64,000 bases of DNA from Kocuria sp. (GTDB taxonomy: Bacteria; Actinomycetota; Actinomycetes; Actinomycetales; Micrococcaceae): the NCBI RefSeq assembly GCF_030538595.1, contig NZ_JAUNTS010000010.1:65467-129466 (forward strand). Reading direction: 5' to 3'. The notes beneath the pieces were generated by a model, which was not told the origin of the DNA, searched no databases, and saw only the letters and a list, made by a program, of their open reading frames with translations. Numbering within the stretch: the stretch's first letter is position 1; each line of letters starts with the position of its first letter. Position numbers and translations under genes: made by a program. Positions 63,813-64,000 of the stretch are shown here, one piece after another.

Positions 63813-64000
63813 CCGTTGCCCCTCTGTGTGCTCGCCCGCTCTTCCTAGTGAGGATAGAGAAGCACATCAGGGCTGGTGGGGCGGTTGCCGACTGTTGCGG
63901 GTCGGGACACCTGCACACAGTCCCGCGTCATCACCTCCGCTTGGGAGCGTCGTCGTATTTCCAGGTTTAGTGGCCCCCCAACGGGCACGGGGGCTGAGGT
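63813..64000. other. Upstream region of the sucrose operon to the window edge
   Basis: No gene can be called in these 188 bp. GCCCCC (63973-63978) and GGGGGC (63989-63994) could form a hairpin near the edge, possibly the terminator of a gene beyond the window. I see no sure LacI-type operator. Confidence 0.3.

Overview
This window is 64 kb of a high-GC Gram-positive chromosome, most likely an actinobacterium of the Micrococcales (Micrococcaceae-like). The evidence is a resuscitation-promoting-factor domain, an actinobacterial LysX (membrane lysyltransferase fused to lysyl-tRNA synthetase), many GTG starts, several apparently leaderless genes (a -10 box 6-8 nt before the start codon), and a cyclophilin plus rhomboid pair that in this group usually lies near gyrA and oriC. 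I cannot name the genus. There are no rRNA, tRNA or CRISPR features and no transposase or integrase.

Layout. 1-3.4 kb: a partial S66 carboxypeptidase, an exported Rpf/SLH/NlpC-P60 wall hydrolase and a small SLH protein. 3.4-9.8 kb: a Sec-exported Rhs protein with a variable C-terminal tip, a silent second tip behind a perfect 436-bp copy of the core, and six small membrane proteins in AT-rich DNA. This is the strongest candidate for an undescribed system. 10-17.8 kb: housekeeping and transport genes, including cyclophilin, rhomboid protease, maleylacetate reductase-like enzyme, an ABC/FtsX-type exporter and flavohaemoglobin. A cluster of DnaA-box-like sites lies behind the rhomboid gene. 17.8-26 kb: BenE-type transporter, an exported lipoprotein intradiol dioxygenase, small enzymes, a LysE-type exporter, an APC permease, a DUF421 protein and an ArgP/LysG-type regulator. 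26-40 kb: rhodanese, four paralogous exported alpha/beta hydrolases in two pairs, an esterase divergent from lysX, an MFS exporter and a sugar porter. 40-53 kb: an unusual exported protein, a PAP2-like protein without its active site, an MMPL exporter, an aldo/keto reductase, a frameshifted sirtuin, MOSC and MarR proteins, a frameshifted ABC exporter and a DUF808 protein. 53-64 kb: an osmoprotectant ABC operon, an amylosucrase-like protein that has lost two of three catalytic residues, superoxide dismutase and a sucrose PTS/GH32 operon.

Three themes cross the window. (1) A family of about 70-bp palindromes sits at gene ends in four places; separate long perfect hairpins sit between convergent genes. 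(2) Several proteins keep a family fold but lack catalytic residues (amylosucrase-like, PAP2-like), and two genes are split by one-base changes in homopolymers (sirtuin, ABC exporter). (3) Two intergenic regions carry clusters of DnaA-box-like sequence although no dnaA or dnaN is present.
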